64,000 bases of DNA from the NCBI GenBank assembly GCA_002221725.1, contig NJFT01000017.1, positions 62,001-126,000 on the forward strand, read 5' to 3'. This document shows positions 47,292 through 59,066 of this stretch, piece after piece. The notes beneath the pieces are model-generated. The model was not told where the DNA came from and ran no database searches. It saw nothing but the letters and a program-made list of their open reading frames with translations. Positions within the stretch are counted from its first letter, which is position 1, and the number at the start of each line of letters is the position of its first letter. The stretch is from Scedosporium boydii. Taxonomy: Eukaryota; Ascomycota; Sordariomycetes; Microascales; Microascaceae. Both the position numbers and the translations under genes were made by a program.

Positions 47292-48146
47292 GTATATATA
47301 GAAACCTCCTTTCAAAATTCTGTGTAGGTCCGGGGCACAGTAAACAAGTGTTTCAGAGCGAATGCCCAGCACTGCAGGCCACTCTATCACGACTGATTTT
47401 CAAAATTTTAGTTAGCTTGTAGATTGAAATGAGTCCTGGCGGTCGCGGGAGGGTCTTTTAGTAGCCCAATACAAGTAAATCCCTAACTGCGAAGTACTGT
47501 TAAATGTATCCACATTGTAGCGTATGGCCGGGATTGGGCGGCCTGGTGCGGCGAACGTAGCCGGGTCATGCGGAAGTAGCCCATCTTCCCGCCGGGTGGG
47601 CTCGGGAGTAGGCCAGGCTCAGGAAGGTATGACCTGAGGTGTCAGAGCATTGGAGTAACTCTACGAAGAATGGATTGATGAAAGTTATTATCGAAATCGT
47701 TAGCTTCAATTCTACCCATACCGCAACTTTTGGGATTCCTCTCAATCTCGCATGATCAAGAACATTATAGAGCTGCATCGGCTCTTGGAGATATTGATGC
47801 CCAAGTTCAATGTATCCCTTTAATACAAGGCGAGGACCACTTCAATACGTGAACGCAGGTAGCAACATGGAGGTCGGTGACAGGGTTCGAATATGACAAG
47901 AATAGGAGCAACAGACCGCATATAATACTAGTATATGGGAAACGCAATATCATACTATGGGATAAAGAAAGGCCAATTCAACGCACCACCTTCTTTTACA
48001 TGGATATATGTGAAATCGATTGAAAATATCTCTGGTCCTTGATCATGGCTTTGACGGCAATGGTTACAAGTATGCGTGGCAAGTTACATGATTCTATTGT
48101 GCGCTCCCGCGTCCTCCGGGCCGGAGTATCCAATTTATGCCCCTAT
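47292..48146. other. Intergenic, promoter of the MaoC gene
   Basis: No coding or RNA signal. GC-rich sequence near 47535-47600 has several CGG/CCG triplets but no exact copy of the cluster motif. Confidence 0.5.
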
Positions 48147-50335
48147 TCAAAGTCTGGTATGAAGGCCCGTGGTACCTGGCAGATTTAAATACACCGCCGA
48201 TAAAGCCAGTTGTGCATACGACTTTGCTTGCCTTTGAGATGGAGTTCCATGGTTAGCGTTTATGCATTTCAAGGCAGTCGTTGAACGACACAAACCGACA
48301 TACCTGTCTAGTCGGAGGCTTGAAAGGCCTCCGCCGCCGAGGGACTTCGTCAAGACGAAATTGACGCTGTGTACACCTGGCACCTCAAACCGCGTCACCG
48401 TGCCACCCGGCGCGATAAAGTGCCTAAAAGCGGAGAAGATTACTTCAGGAGTAAGTTGCTCAAGCAGATATGGGTAATAAGATGGATCCTTTGCGACAAT
48501 GGCAATGTTTGCCGTATCCCCTTTGTCACCCGATCTGCCGAAAGCGATATCGTAGAGCTTGATACGTGCTGGATCCATGCCTGCAAAACTGCTGCCTTGC
48601 AACGGCAGTGGTGATGACGTGGATTCGTCAGCCTGGACCCTAGTTTGCGCTGGCTCGACCGGCTGGCAGCCCTCCACACGTAATGGAACTGCGATCGGTG
48701 CGGCGTCCAATCCCACGTGCACGACGGGTACCACACGCTCGCGGCGCACTAGAACGCTGCTCGCAACGAAATTGGGACTACTCTTAGGTCGGCCCGAGGT
48801 AAGGAGACATATTCCAGGGCAGCTGTTTGTAAGGAACGGCGCGGTCTCCTTACTCAGGATGTCGAGCACACCCCGGTGCATATGGCGCGCCGCCACACGT
48901 AGAACAACTTCGCGCCGCTCGTTACCGTACACCGCGGTGGGGGAGAGACTAAACTCGGCGCCAATAATATGCACCTCGCTGTCATCTGCGGCGATTGGTG
49001 GGACGTAACCCTTGTAAACGGCAGCCGCCAGCGCGTTTGTTCGGTCGAGGATGGCTTTACCTAGGACCTTGGCTTTGCTCACAGCCTCCTCACCACAGAC
49101 AAGAATATCAGCGGCTATGCGATAGCCTCGCTGCTCGACGCTGGTGCACTTAAGCCATGGCGTGGGAACCTTACCACGGGCGCCACGAACAGAAACGACG
49201 TCAGATGCCGCTTGCTCGAGTCGCACCTGGGTCATGTCGAGAACCACATCAGGAAGAACGTAATTTTCCGGGTCTAACACTTCGTATAGCATTTGCTCAC
49301 ACACGCTGCGACACGTCACCACTCCGCCGGTCTTGTCGGGCTTGGAGATGGTGAAGCCATTATCCTCAAAAAAGGTGAGGATCGGGTAGCCCATATTCGC
49401 CCACCCGCCGTGGGGACTAAAGGCTGACGATTTCCAGTCCGTGTAATTGCCGCCCGTGGCTTGGGCGCCGCACTCGACGATGTGCCCGGCCAGGGAGGCG
49501 CTCGCGATGCTGTCGAGGTTGACAACGTCGTTGGTGTACTGCCAGCCAAACTCGAACGCTAGAGGGCCAACTACAAGAGCACTGTCGACGCATCTACCAG
49601 TGACCACGATATCGGCTCCCTGACGTAGTGCTTCCGTGATAGGCTCCGCGCCGATGTAGGCGTTAATGCTGAGGGGTTTCTTCTCGCTTCGACCATCTGG
49701 AATACCGTCCTCCACAACTCCAGCGCCGCTCAACGGATCAAATCCATGGAAGGCACCACTCCCTGCCAGGACATCAACTTGTGGGTACAAGTCATCACCA
49801 GACACAGAAGCCACCTTCAGCTTCCGGCTCACCTTGAGCTTGTTGAGGCGGGCCACAATTGCATCTTTCAGACCGACAGGGTTCAGGCCACCCGCGTTCG
49901 TCACGATCTTTAGTTTCTTTTCAAGAATTAGATCGAGGTTGGGGACGAGGACTAAATCAAGAAACTCGGAAATGTAGCCTCCATTAGATGTAGACTTCTT
50001 CGTCTTGGTAGCCGAGGTAGACCGGGATGATCGAGCAAGGAGGCCCATGGTTAGTTCTGTGAGATGTGGGACAGTTAGTGAAGTGGTAGTGTACAACGGT
50101 GTGATTATCGGCTCATATGTCAACCACAAGACGAAGCGAAGGGGAAGCCACCTGCGAGATAGTCGGCAACTAGATAGTCGAGTTGAGGCCCGTCTGGCTC
50201 GAGAAATTGTTTAACGGCGGACGGGGAATCTCCCCAAAAGGCACTACCATCGTGTGTCAATTATCTGCACAATAAACAAGGTGTACATGCAGTTGGGAGA
50301 ACAAACCTATAGCACCCGATTCTTATTTGCTTCAT
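48147..50335 (-). CDS. atuA-like: AtuA family protein (DUF1446, acyclic terpene utilisation)
   Basis: Exons 50335-50307, 50243-50152, 50056-48304 and 48231-48147 give 652 residues. The start was reconstructed over two small exons: MKQIRIG, then AFWGDSPSAVKQFLE, LDYLVADYLAELTMGLLAR, matching the DUF1446 N-terminus. Further conserved parts are KIVTNAGGLNPVG, ADIVVTGRCVDSALVVGPLAFEFGW, LAGHIVECGAQATGGNYTDW, GYPILTF and, in the C-terminal DUF4387-like part, LYDIAFGRSGDKGDTANIAI. AtuA is required for growth on acyclic terpenes in Pseudomonas, but its reaction is unsettled. Its gene here is flanked by the MaoC and the carboxylase alpha genes, the same company as in bacteria. It ends HTRL, not a standard PTS1. 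The last splice (GTATGT...CAAAG) gives DRQAKSYAQLAL. Confidence 0.93.
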
Positions 50336-51100
50336 CGCGTTCGAATTATGTCACAGGGGTCAGTAGGGGCTTAGATCTAGGACTGTAATGGTGCGGTGAT
50401 TCAATAATTTGTTCCGTACACTACAAGCCTGGATGGAAATATATATGCACCTCCTCTCCGATGGTATATACGGAATCGAATAGCATTTACGACTCACTCG
50501 ACTTGAAAAACTTAGATTACCGTGTGGGTGTGGAGCGGGCGGCAATCATCTCCGGGTTACTTCCGTGCTGGGCTGGACGCGCAAAGCGGCTTTGATTCCG
50601 ACTTCCGAGTGTCCATTAAGTACACTTCACAACCCCTCACCCTCTTACCAGACACGACTTCCCATCCTACAATACTCTCTAGCGGGAGAGGAGGAACAGC
50701 TTAACACAACATATTGCGGAATTGCTATGTTCCCGATGATGTGGAGGCGGGCCAATTATCCCGTAAATGAAAGAAATGAAAGAAATGAAAGCCGCATCGC
50801 CATGTGACGATCCATTCTGTTCAATGCTCAATGCTAGCTACCCGCAGTATTTTGGTTCCATCAATAGATGCGAGCCATTAAATTGATTCTATAATATCCC
50901 GGCGTAATTAAGTTTTGGCAGCCTCAAGTTGCATGGGCCTCATGGCTAGCCCACAACCGCCCAGAGAGAGAGACTGGATAACGCATACCGTAGAGCGAAG
51001 TTGGAAAGGGAATTAACTATCTTAGTCTCCTGCCTCTCCCCCGTGATCCTAGTAAGAGAAAATCCATGATTGGGACCGGCTAGCTTGAATGGAGATGCAT
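50336..51100. other. Promoter of the AtuA-like gene and 3' flank of the carboxylase gene
   Basis: No coding sequence is supportable and I found no exact copy of the cluster motif here. Confidence 0.5.
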
Positions 51101-53580
51101 CTACGTAAACGTACACAACGGTGCACCCTCGTTGACGGCCTCACCTTCTGCAATGCTTGTCTCGAATAACCCATCCATACCGGCAGAGATAGCTATTTCC
51201 ATCTTCATACTTTCAATCACCATGACCACCTCGCCCGCCTTCACTTTATCGCCGGTTTTTTTCAATACCTGCAGGACCTTGCAAGGCATCGGCGCGTTAA
51301 TTACCGCGTCGCTAGCCTTCCCGCCGCTCGTAGTGGTCGGTCGCTGGCTCTCAAAGTACGACAGCGGTGAGTAACAATGGAATTCCATAGGGCCGCCAAG
51401 CACCGGGAAATGGCAAAGCAAGCGCAATGCGCTTCCCGTGTCCTGTTCAATCGCTACAGATAGCGGATCTCCCGTCGCCACGTACGCGAGAACCTTGCTC
51501 TTGTTGATCGATGCCTCAATCCGGCCGATATTCCACGGTACGGACTCGGACCACCCAACCACGTCGATAACTTTGCTCTGCGCCTTGTGTACATATACTG
51601 CACATGTCAAGGACTTTTCCTCTAATGCGCCGCTGCGGATAGCTACGCTCAGCATGTTGTAGGCATGGGTGGCGTCCAGAAGGCCAGATTCGTCGCTGGT
51701 TGCGTCGTCCGCCTTTGCCTCTGGCTTCGGACCTAATTCAGGCACTGGCGCGATCTGCACAACCGCCTTATTCGTCTCTCCGCCATCGAATCCCCATATG
51801 CAGACCTGAGAGTTCATGCTCGTGTCCTGCTTCGCATCGTAGACGGCAACAATATCGCATAACTGGTTCACCCTGTCGAACCTCTGGTTTCGGAACCCGC
51901 GACGAATGCTTCCGAAAATAGGGCGGGGGCCCCCAGCGGCCACCTCCTTTCGCTCCCGGGAATTCCGTAAAAATAAGCCCGGGATTATGCTTAGGAGATT
52001 CAGCGGCAATCCTAGGCCGGAAGAATATGGATTTTGCAGGAGGTCGTCGAGATTCGACTGGATAAACGATGTCGTGTAATCGGGGCGGCGGAAAGCAGAG
52101 TGCAGGAGGCACGCCTGTAGGAAGAGTTGGTTGGTGGTGACACCTAGACAGGCTGTGTCCGCGAGAACTCTCGCCATCTGCTCGATTGCTGCGGCGCGTG
52201 TTGGCGCCCATACGACAATCTTTGCGATCATGGAGTCGAAATAGATCGAGACTTTGGCGCCGCTGGAAATGGCCGTTTCGTAGCGTATACGTTGTGAGCC
52301 GACCGGTGGCAGCGGTGGCGCCCATAAGCGAACCAGGCCGTGCTGGGGAGCAAAGTTGCGGGCTGGGTCCTCGGCGCATAGCCGGCATTCGATAGCGTGG
52401 CCGTTCTGCGGGACCGAGTCGAGTTGCTGGAGGCTGGCCAGTTTGCCGCCAGATGCGACGTAAAGCTGCAGGGCCACGATATCAAGTCCCGTGCACTCCT
52501 CAGTAATAGGATGTTCAACCTGCAGTCGCGCGTTTACTTCGAGGAAGTAGAACTGGCCTGTTGCAATGTCAAGAATGAACTCGACTGTCCCAGCACCCTC
52601 GTACCGCAGCAATCTACCAATGCGCGTTGCGACGGCACATATGGCCTCCCGCTGACTGCAGTTAAGCCAAGGACACGGGCTCTCCTCGATCACCTTCTGG
52701 TGCCGTCGCTGGACGGAACAATCACGTTCCCACAACGATATGACATTGCCGTACTGGTCTCCCAAAATCTGTACTTCGACGTGCTTGCCCGCTTCAATGT
52801 ATTTTTCTAGAATACAAACGTTCAAACCAAACGACCGTTGGGCTTCAGATTGGGCGCGCTCAAACTCAGCCTTGAGTGCCGACCGATCGTGCACGATGCG
52901 CAGCCCACGGCCACCGCCGCCGGCCGATGCCTTGATGATGACGGGGAAGCCGATACGTTCGGATTCTCTCTCCAAGTCACTGAGTTGTATCCCCTGCGAT
53001 GACGACCCGATATACCCAGGAATCAAGGGCACGCTTGGCTCGTGCTCGCTGAGGTATTGTTTAGCTTCGCGCTTATCGCCGAGGGTGGTGATGGCAGACG
53101 AATTCGGGCCGATGAAGATGATGCCGGCTTTGCGCACCTCATCGGCGAACTGGGCGTTTTCGCTTAGGTAGCCGTAGCCAGGGTGGATTGCATCGGCTCC
53201 CGTCTGGAGAGCAACCTGGATGAGAAGTTTGATATTCAAGAACGGATTACCACCGGGCTGGTCCACAGAGCCCAGGTTGATGGCATCGTCTGCGTCATGC
53301 ACATGTCTTGACGTTGCATCTCTGTTGGGGGTAAAAAGAGGGTAGTGGTTAGCGAGTGGGATGAAGATGATTAATACGTGCGAGGTGAAAAGTCTGTGGT
53401 TTCTTACTCTTCAACGTATATAGCAATGCTTTTGACCTGTAGCTTACGGCAGGTGGAAATAACGCGACAGGCGATTTCTCCCCGGTTGGCGATCAAGATG
53501 CGGTTAATTCGTCTCGTCCCATTTTCCTGGAGAGGCATCTGGGCCACCCATAACGGCTCTTGTTCGGATATGACGACCAT
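51101..53580 (-). CDS. Biotin-dependent acyl-CoA carboxylase alpha subunit, AtuF/MccA-like
   Basis: Exons 53580-53408 and 53321-51101 (phase 2) give 797 residues. It carries biotin carboxylase and biotin carrier domains in one chain. Seen: [14 protein letters not shown] (about residues 28-41), [10 protein letters not shown], the ATP-grasp glycine loop [11 protein letters not shown], and [22 protein letters not shown]. The C-terminal carrier has the biotinyl Lys at residue 764 within ESMKMEI, instead of the more common EAMKM. The likely substrate is a beta-methyl enoyl-CoA such as geranyl-CoA or 3-methylcrotonyl-CoA, fixed by the partner beta subunit encoded 2.4 kb away. The N-terminus holds several Glu and is not a clear mitochondrial presequence. 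The C-terminus (CTFT) is no PTS1. Confidence 0.93.
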
Positions 53581-54167
53581 GTTGCTCTCGAGAAAACTAG
53601 CCCAAGGATAAAGACGCTTTCAAACTGTATAAGAATACTCTATGAACAAGGCGTTGATTGGGAATAATAAAAAAAAAATTCAGGTGTCCGCGGGTTAGCT
53701 AATCTATTTCATTGAAAAGGCGTCAAGCACTGAGGCCCTTCGATAATAATAATCAACTTAATATTTTAGTATATTTGTCTAAGTAATAACCCCAAATCCT
53801 ATCAAGGAATGGATCTTGATATACGGTTGACAGCGGCCTCACCAAGCCGGGTCGGCTGTTAAATGCCGTGCCCGTGGATAGACCGGCCCCACTGAGATCT
53901 ACCTGTCAATTCTCGAGTCCGCTTAAGTTTGGCAGGGCTTCTCAAGGCAAGCCGGCAAGCCGACAAGGACTAGTTGGACTTCGGAAATGGTGATTGTGTG
54001 GACAAATACATGTAGGCATCGAGAAGCAAGCCGGAGGCCACAAGAAAACGTGGATCCATCAAGAAGAGCAACGATTCAGACAACCCACAACCCACACCTT
54101 AGGAACAAACATAGGGACACCACCGACAGTCTGATACGATCTGTCCCACCATCGGCAGTAACCCATC
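53581..54167. promoter_or_regulatory. Divergent promoter region with exact TGCCGTGCC
   Basis: The 587 bp between the carboxylase alpha gene and the AtuE-like hydratase contain an exact TGCCGTGCC at 53864-53872, almost in the centre (284 and 296 bp from the two ATGs). Co-regulation of the pair is inferred. Confidence 0.5.
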
Positions 54168-55025
54168 ATGGCGAGCCCGAAATTGGAATGGAGCTTGTTT
54201 CATCACCAAAACGACATCGATATTTTCCGCTCTGGCACGAATCTCAAGATTTTGCTCCGTCGACCCCGGAACGGGAATGCACTCACGACCGACATGGTAA
54301 CCCAAATTACTGATTGCTTCCGCTCCGTGGCCCAAGACCACACCATCACACGTATCGTCATCGCGGCCGAGGGCCGTTTCTTCTGTACCGGGATGGATTT
54401 GGGCAAGTCAAGTACAGCCGTCAGTAAAGGAGGCGACGCTGCATCCAACGAATATGAAAAGTTTGTCAATCTATTCCAGGCTATCCAGGACGCACCTCAG
54501 GTGACCATCGCTTGCATCAACGGCCCTTGCTACGCTGGAGGCGTAGGGCTCGCCTTCTCATGCGACGTGCGCCTCGCGATCGCCTCGGCCACCGCCAGCC
54601 TCAGCGAAGTGAAACTGGGACTCTGTCCGGCCATCATATCCAAGTATCTAGCTCGAGAGTGGGGGCTGGCCTTTACACGCGAGGCTATACTCTCAGGGCG
54701 GGTGATATCTGTGGCCGAGCTTCGAGACCTTGGGACGGTACACGGCTTAGCTGCGGACCTGGCAGGGCTGGATAATCTTCTCGAGTCGTACCTCATCAAT
54801 TTACGCTCTTGTGCACCACGCGCGTCGGCCATGTGTAAGGATGTAATGCGAGCGGCTGCTGGTGTTCGGGGTCATGAAGAGCAGGACAAGGTCATTCGCC
54901 AAGTGTTTGAAACCATGATGGCTCCAGACTCGGAATCAGTCATTGGAGTGCGCAACTTCCAGTCAGGAAAGAAACGGACAGATTGGGATGCGTTGGCACA
55001 TCTGCAAGGAGCAGCTAAACTCTAA
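54168..55025 (+). CDS. Methylglutaconyl/isohexenylglutaconyl-type CoA hydratase, AtuE-like, PTS1
   Basis: Intronless, 285 residues, crotonase fold. The first oxyanion segment is GRFFCTGMDLG. The second reads GPCYAGGVGLAFSCD, followed by LSEVKLGLCPAIISKYLAREWG. The GGVGLA-x-CD form without Glu at the first catalytic site, plus SEVxLGLxPAxIS, is what I associate with bacterial LiuC/AtuE hydratases, which hydrate the glutaconyl-type product of methylcrotonyl- or geranyl-CoA carboxylase. The second Glu (SEV) is kept. The protein ends AAKL, a PTS1. It sits between the carboxylase alpha and beta genes, which fits a step right after carboxylation. Choice between methyl- and isohexenyl-glutaconyl-CoA as substrate is inference. 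Confidence 0.9.
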   Translation: MASPKLEWSLFHHQNDIDIFRSGTNLKILLRRPRNGNALTTDMVTQITDCFRSVAQDHTITRIVIAAEGRFFCTGMDLGKSSTAVSKGGDAASNEYEKFVNLFQAIQDAPQVTIACINGPCYAGGVGLAFSCDVRLAIASATASLSEVKLGLCPAIISKYLAREWGLAFTREAILSGRVISVAELRDLGTVHGLAADLAGLDNLLESYLINLRSCAPRASAMCKDVMRAAAGVRGHEEQDKVIRQVFETMMAPDSESVIGVRNFQSGKKRTDWDALAHLQGAAKL

Positions 55026-55981
55026 TGGGGTCTACATGTACACAGGGGCTTCGGCATGACAATGTCTCCTGTCAGAGGCATACGAGTTGGGGCACATTTA
55101 GACAATTGTTCTCAATAGGAACGAAATACGGCGACTCAAAATTCAACTGTCAATAAGATAATCTCCTACGAGATTGGGGAGCCTGCAACCAATAGATCAG
55201 ACCATCTAAACTCCTCGGACTCTACATGTGGGAAAGTCTAGCCACGTCGAGCACTAATGTGTAGGAGCAATGAAACATGTGAATCCAGAGACTGGAGAGG
55301 GGAAGATGAGGGTTGGATTGATGAGAATCGAGTGCCGATATTGGTTGGTCGGGTGGTTCAGGAACACTACAAAGCGCCAAGGAAATCCTCTTCCATGAGC
55401 CTTAACTCCTCCTTTTCACATCAATCCAGCCAATGGTCTTGTCTGGCCGTAATTTGCCTTTGGGCAGAGCGCGGCTTCGATGCCGAGTTAAGCCGTGCCT
55501 CTGTTTCTGCTGAGCCACCACCAAACTTGCTCACCCAAAAGCGGCCGGCCCGCTCTCTGGCTATCCGTGCAGCTCATCCATGCATCAGGCTCGTGCCTCC
55601 CCGCAAAAATGTAAAACCACACTAAAAAGACGAGGTCGATGCCTGTGCATGAAGCAATAATACACGGATGGAAACAAGGTTAGCGGCTATGAGAAGGTAT
55701 CCGCCGGTTCTGTGGCCGTGGTAAAAGTGAAGCCAATTGTTCTCCTCTCGCGTCGATTGAACTCTAGATTCTTTATTATTTTCTTCAGGCTTTCACCTCC
55801 GAACCCCAGCTTACATTACTCCTGGGCCCCACGTTATTTTGCATCCCCATTTACTTCCACGCTGGGAATTCCTGTGCTTACTTTCCTGTTGAGGTGAGGG
55901 TGTTCAATCCAACCCATCTACGCTTCTCCTCCAATTTTCGAGGTACCTTCCTCCGATCCCTAGAAACCGACCTTTTTGAAC
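55026..55981. other. Promoter of the carboxyltransferase gene
   Basis: It contains AGCCGTGCC at 55491-55499 (one mismatch from the cluster motif), about 485 bp before the carboxyltransferase ATG. Frames here are short and unsupported. Confidence 0.5.
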
Positions 55982-58407
55982 ATGGCCGCTTGCCTTTCCT
56001 ACCCCGTCGGTGTGGCCAAACTGAGCCTACGGCAGCCCATCTTCGACGACAACCGCAAAGCTTGGGGACAGGTCCTGGAACGGTTCAACAATGCCCTCGA
56101 ACAGGTCTGTTCCGAGGGCACCTCGGCATCGCAGCAGCGACACCAGTCTCGAGGCCAGCTTCTCGGTATGGCTTTCTCTCCCTCTCCCACACAATAGGCG
56201 TTTTCCCATTCTCGCCTCCTTTACGCCCACCAATCGGCGTTTTCTAACTTTCTGCATTAGCCAGGGACCGTGTAGCGTTGCTGCTCGACCACGATTCCCC
56301 TTTCATGGAGCTCGCTCAGTTCGCCGGCTTTGGGCTCGACTCGTCTCCCTGTGCTAGTCTTGTAGCTGGTATTGGGAAAGTTAGGTATGTGCAATCAAGG
56401 CTTCTCGAAAGCAGAATGCCAATTTGGTCCCGACTTCGCTTATGTCGAGGCCGGGAGACAAGGGGGACTTGACCAACTTGTATTGACTAAATGCCTACGA
56501 CGGAAGTGGCGTGGCCTGTATGATTATATCTCACATTCCATCCATTAAGGGAGGGGCTTGGAACGAGTATACCAGTAAGTCAAGACCCTTTCTCGACGTA
56601 CACGCACTAGGCCGTTTCCCTCGGTCTCTTTCTGTTCCTCCCGTGCCTTCGCCGATGATCCTATAAAGCGTGCGATGCTGATTTCTAATCTCACTACAAC
56701 CAGTCTTGAAGCACAACCGCGTGACGGAGATCGCAACGGAAAATGGCCTGCCAATTATTGGTCTTGTACAAGCAGTGAGTGTTGCCGTAATCCAACCTAG
56801 AATACGTCGTGTTTGCCTTGTGGCTCGAAAAGCCTCTTTGGCTCATCCGAAGCTATTCATGAGCTTTAAAATTTTTTTTCTAGGGGCTCAGCTTCTCACC
56901 TTCCCTCGACTCAATAGGCAGGTGCTTATCTCCCGCAACAATTCCGCGTCTTCCATCGCGCAGGCCAAATGTTCCGAGACCTTGCGCGCCGGAGCGCTGC
57001 CGGCCAGTTCTCGTGCAGTGTCGTCTTCGGCTCTTCGACCGCTGGAGGGGCGTACCTCCCCGGATTATCCGACTACACCATCTTGGTGCAAAATCAAGCA
57101 CAGGTTTTTCTTGGGGGTCCTCCCCTGGTAAAGATGGCCACGGGCGAGGTTATAGATGCCGAGACTCTAGGAGGGGCCAAGATGCATTCCACCGTTACGG
57201 GGTTGGCGGACCAGATCGCTGTAGATGAGTATGGTTTTATGCATTGCTCCTTTCCGACATTCATGTACCTTCTTCGCTGTGTGAAACAACCCCCATCTGA
57301 CTATAGGCGTTTTCTTGCAGGTTTGACGCAATCCGCAAAGCCCGCGAATGGGTCAAATCCATCCAAGTCCCCTTCCAGCTGGCACGGCGGCCCATGGGAG
57401 AGCCCCTAGCCCCACGCTATCCTATGGACGACTTGCTATCGCTGGTTAACCCGGATATCCGTAAGCCCTTTGATATGACCGAGGTGGTGCTGAGGCTAGT
57501 GGACGACTCGCGGATGGCCCTTTTTAAACCGACATACGGCAAGAATTTACTGACGGCTTGGGCCGAGATCCACGGTATGTTTCTCACATGAGCATCCCAC
57601 AATATATTTCAATTCATTTGTCGGCGATGTCAGCGGAACAAGACTTCCTTGAAGACTTGGAACCAGTCTTTGACCACGAAAAACTGACGTAATGTAAAAC
57701 CGCTCACTAGGACACCCAATTGGCATCATTGGCAATCAAACGCCGGTGATCCACGCCGACGAGGCATGCAAAGGTGCCCAGTTCATCAGATTGTGCAATC
57801 AGAGGTACTATCGACTCCCTCTCTATACCATGATATGCTCTCTTGTCAAGGGCTGACCAGACGAACTAGATGTATCCCTATAATCTATCTTCACAACGTG
57901 ACCGGATTCATGGTTGGCTCTGATGCGGAACGGCAAGGCATTATTAAGAAAGGGGCTCAGTTCGTTGCCGCCGTTAGCTGCTCAAAGGTTCCTCAGATAT
58001 CCGTCATTCTTGGGTCTTCTTACGGAGCCGGCAATTATGCCATGTGCGGTCGTGCCTACCAGCCCCGATTCCTATTCGCATGGCCCTCGAGCCGCTGCAG
58101 CGTCATGGGACCCGACCAGCTTGCGGGTGTCATGGAAATCGTGCAGTCTGGAAGTAGAGCCAGGAAGAATAATGCCAATAAGAGCGACGCTGCTACTGCC
58201 GTGCCTAAAGAGCCATCTAACAGCCACGAGAAGCAGAGAGAGATGGTTGAACGGGAAAGCGAGTCGTATTACACGAGTGCCAACTTGCTAGACGATGGGA
58301 TTATAGACCCACGGGACACGCGCGACATCCTAGGAATGTGTCTAGACGTGGTGACTATTTCGCCAGTAAAAGGCGCCGAAAGCCACCAGGGCCTGGCACG
58401 GCTCTAG
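55982..58407 (+). CDS. Acyl-CoA carboxylase beta (carboxyltransferase) subunit, AtuC/MccB-like
   Basis: Eight exons: 55982-56165, 56261-56384, 56507-56574, 56704-56774, 56918-57228, 57321-57574, 57711-57804 and 57870-58407; 547 residues. Signature parts: [36 protein letters not shown], the carboxybiotin site [55 protein letters not shown] and the C-terminal [19 protein letters not shown] followed by [11 protein letters not shown]. It transfers CO2 from biotin of the alpha subunit to the gamma methyl of a beta-methyl enoyl-CoA. The sequence around the first site differs from the mitochondrial MCC beta form I remember (IAVVMGS). It ends LARL, a PTS1 variant, which suggests peroxisomal location. 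Splice choices were fixed by phase and by conserved sequence; the small third and fourth exons are least certain. Confidence 0.92.
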
Positions 58408-59066
58408 CTCTGGGGGAGGGGACTCAGGGGAGGCCCTGGTCTACACGGGCTTTTTTTCTGGATGTGCAAATCCGCCGCATTTTAGAACTCCTAGCTTAGA
58501 ACCAGATTGATCGAATAGGTGTCAGCACGACGGACGCCGCTCTTCTTTGAATGCTAAACACTATAAAGACCGGCGTCGGAATATTGGGCTAAAGCCTGCT
58601 GGGGAATAATAGGGTCTTCCCTATTGAAACTTGGTGTGGATTAGATCCCCGCCGGCCCTCCAGATTAATCAGAGCCTCAAGACCGATGGAGATGATAGCT
58701 ATGTTAAGGAGATGCGCATTAAATACTTGGAAGGAATATATTTTATTTCAGACATTGGGCACGTCAATCAGGTGGCTTTGAAGAATTCGGTAGAGTCACC
58801 GAGGCTTACAATTTGGCTTCGCACTCGCGCGGATTGTCACTTGGAAATCCATGTCACCGCACTGGCCTCTACAAGGTAGGCTCGTGATAATTATCTCTGA
58901 GAAGGGTTTTATTAGTGACCGCACAGTTAAAGGCTAAGGTTTACCTGGCGCGCAACAATAAATTCAAATTCGAACTCTGCAATCTCCGTAAGGGATTCTG
59001 GAATAAGTACGATAAGCTGCTGCAAACATAGAGATTGACTAGTAACAACAACTGCAGCCACTGCAT
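58408..59066. other. Right border of the cluster, no gene seen
   Basis: It separates the carboxyltransferase 3' end from the nitrilase 3' end. An 82-codon frame at 58631-58879 has no recognisable features. Confidence 0.5.
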
